Assembly: GCA_905373275.1 (NCBI GenBank)
Contig: CAJPSI010000040.1
Location: 1-6,640, forward strand
DNA: 6,640 bases
Origin: Candidatus Saccharibacteria bacterium UBA1103
Lineage (GTDB): Bacteria > Patescibacteriota > Saccharimonadia > Saccharimonadales > Saccharimonadaceae
Direction of reading: 5' to 3'
Part shown: positions 6,324-6,640 of the stretch, piece by piece
How the letters are laid out: each line of letters opens with the position of its first letter
Position numbering within the stretch: position 1 is the first letter of the stretch
The notes under the pieces: model-generated
What the model was told of the DNA's origin: nothing
What the model saw: the letters and a program-made list of their open reading frames with translations, nothing else
The model's database searches: none
Position numbers and translations under genes: made by a program

Positions 6324-6541
6324 GCCCTGGAGACACTATTATGTGTAGTAACAGACACAACTATAACAGATGATAATGAGATCACCAGGCGTACATTGCT
6401 GCCAAGGACTGGCCGTAGCGTTGACCATAATACTACAATATATGGGTGTGTGATTAGTCTGTATGGACGTGGAATGGGAAGTAGATAGGGCGGGCAACTA
6501 CATAAATAGAGCGGAGGCAAACTTTATAAGTGTTGTAGTAC
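6324..6541. other. Intergenic stretch without a supported gene
   Basis: About 220 nt separate the operon promoter from the candidate promoter of the right-hand gene. I see no tRNA T-loop motif, no rRNA-like segment, no long repeat and no credible coding frame. Only weak local inverted repeats are present, such as TGTGT (6342-6346) with ACACA (6355-6359), and GCCA (6401-6404) with TGGC (6410-6413). It may hold regulatory sites or a small RNA, but nothing in the sequence demonstrates this. Confidence 0.5.
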
Positions 6542-6575
6542 TTGACATTGGCTACTATTCATGCTAATGTATAAC
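6542..6575 (+). promoter_or_regulatory. Candidate promoter for the right-edge gene
   Basis: TTGACA at 6542-6547 is a perfect -35. The -10 is less clear: TAATGT (6565-6570) has ideal 17-nt spacing but matches poorly, while TATAAC (6570-6575) matches well but is 22 nt away. The location just upstream of a Shine-Dalgarno and ATG supports a promoter here. Confidence 0.45.
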
Positions 6576-6595
6576 CATCATCAATTTAGGTGTAC

Positions 6596-6601
6596 AAGGA
6601 G
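6596..6601 (+). promoter_or_regulatory. Shine-Dalgarno of the right-edge gene
   Basis: AAGGAG lies 4 nt before the ATG at 6606-6608 and decides that start. Unlike the two left-hand + strand genes, this gene appears to have a conventional leader and ribosome binding site. Confidence 0.65.
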
Positions 6602-6605
6602 ACTA

Positions 6606-6640
6606 ATGAGTATCAAATCAATCAAGCAGGTACTAAATAC
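6606..6640 (+). CDS. Start of a gene cut by the window edge (product unknown)
   Basis: Only 11 complete codons are present, reading MSIKSIKQVLN, and the frame is open to the edge. The start is supported by AAGGAG 4 nt upstream and by TTGACA about 60 nt upstream. The fragment is lysine-rich and too short for any family assignment. The gene is transcribed divergently from the glucan operon, so the shared intergenic region could carry control sites for both. Confidence 0.6.
   Translation, partial: MSIKSIKQVLN

Noticed and set aside
6314..6520. A 68-codon minus-strand open frame in the intergenic region
   Set aside because: It runs through the operon promoter's -35, has a low-complexity proline/leucine/valine-rich translation, and has no recognisable motif.
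6324..6541. A tRNA or other housekeeping RNA in the intergenic gap
   Set aside because: No T-loop motif, CCA end or paired arms were found on either strand, and the visible hairpins are only 4-5 bp.
1..6640. CRISPR array, insertion sequence or attachment-site repeats
   Set aside because: No regularly spaced direct repeats, transposase-like frame or long terminal inverted repeats are visible.

Overview
The window most resembles a genome fragment of a candidate-phyla-radiation (Patescibacteria) bacterium, probably Candidatus Saccharibacteria (TM7). This rests on the gene content: an AlkD-like protein, a cysteine-free bL33, and a GT4 / GH57 / GH15 cluster that I recall from Saccharibacteria. 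Further support comes from very tight gene packing and near-leaderless promoters. TAA, TAG and TGA all look like stops: TGA ends the GH15-like gene inside an ATGA overlap. That argues against the recoded (UGA = Gly) Gracilibacteria and Absconditabacteria. No phylogeny could be run, so the placement is an inference.

Layout. Two genes lie on the + strand at the left: an AlkD/HEAT-repeat DNA alkylation repair protein (45-797) and ribosomal protein bL33 (848-1069). Each is preceded by its own extended -10 promoter, about 10 nt before the ATG and without a Shine-Dalgarno sequence. A hairpin with a T-rich tail follows bL33. Converging on it from the right is a four-gene minus-strand operon spanning 6232 to 1142. 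In transcription order it is a GT-B glycosyltransferase, a GH57 alpha-amylase-type hydrolase, a GH15-like glucoamylase-fold protein, and a 214-residue protein I do not recognise. The genes overlap or are separated by at most 21 nt, and the internal ones have Shine-Dalgarno sequences. A clear sigma-70-type promoter (TTTACA, 17 nt, TATAAT) lies at 6323-6295. To its right are about 220 nt with no gene I can support, and then a candidate promoter, a Shine-Dalgarno sequence and the first 11 codons of a + strand gene cut off by the window edge.

How the genes work together. None of the minus-strand proteins shows a signal peptide or membrane segment, so they probably act in the cytoplasm on an alpha-glucan such as glycogen. 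The GT would extend the polymer and the GH57 enzyme would cut it. The GH15-like protein keeps the fold signature, but the usual catalytic glutamates and the glucose-binding Asp appear to be replaced. It may therefore bind or regulate glucan rather than hydrolyse it. The uncharacterised last gene is translationally coupled to it. The GT carries an unusual Cys/His cluster. The degenerate GH15, its coupled partner and the Cys/His-bearing GT are the least expected parts of the window.
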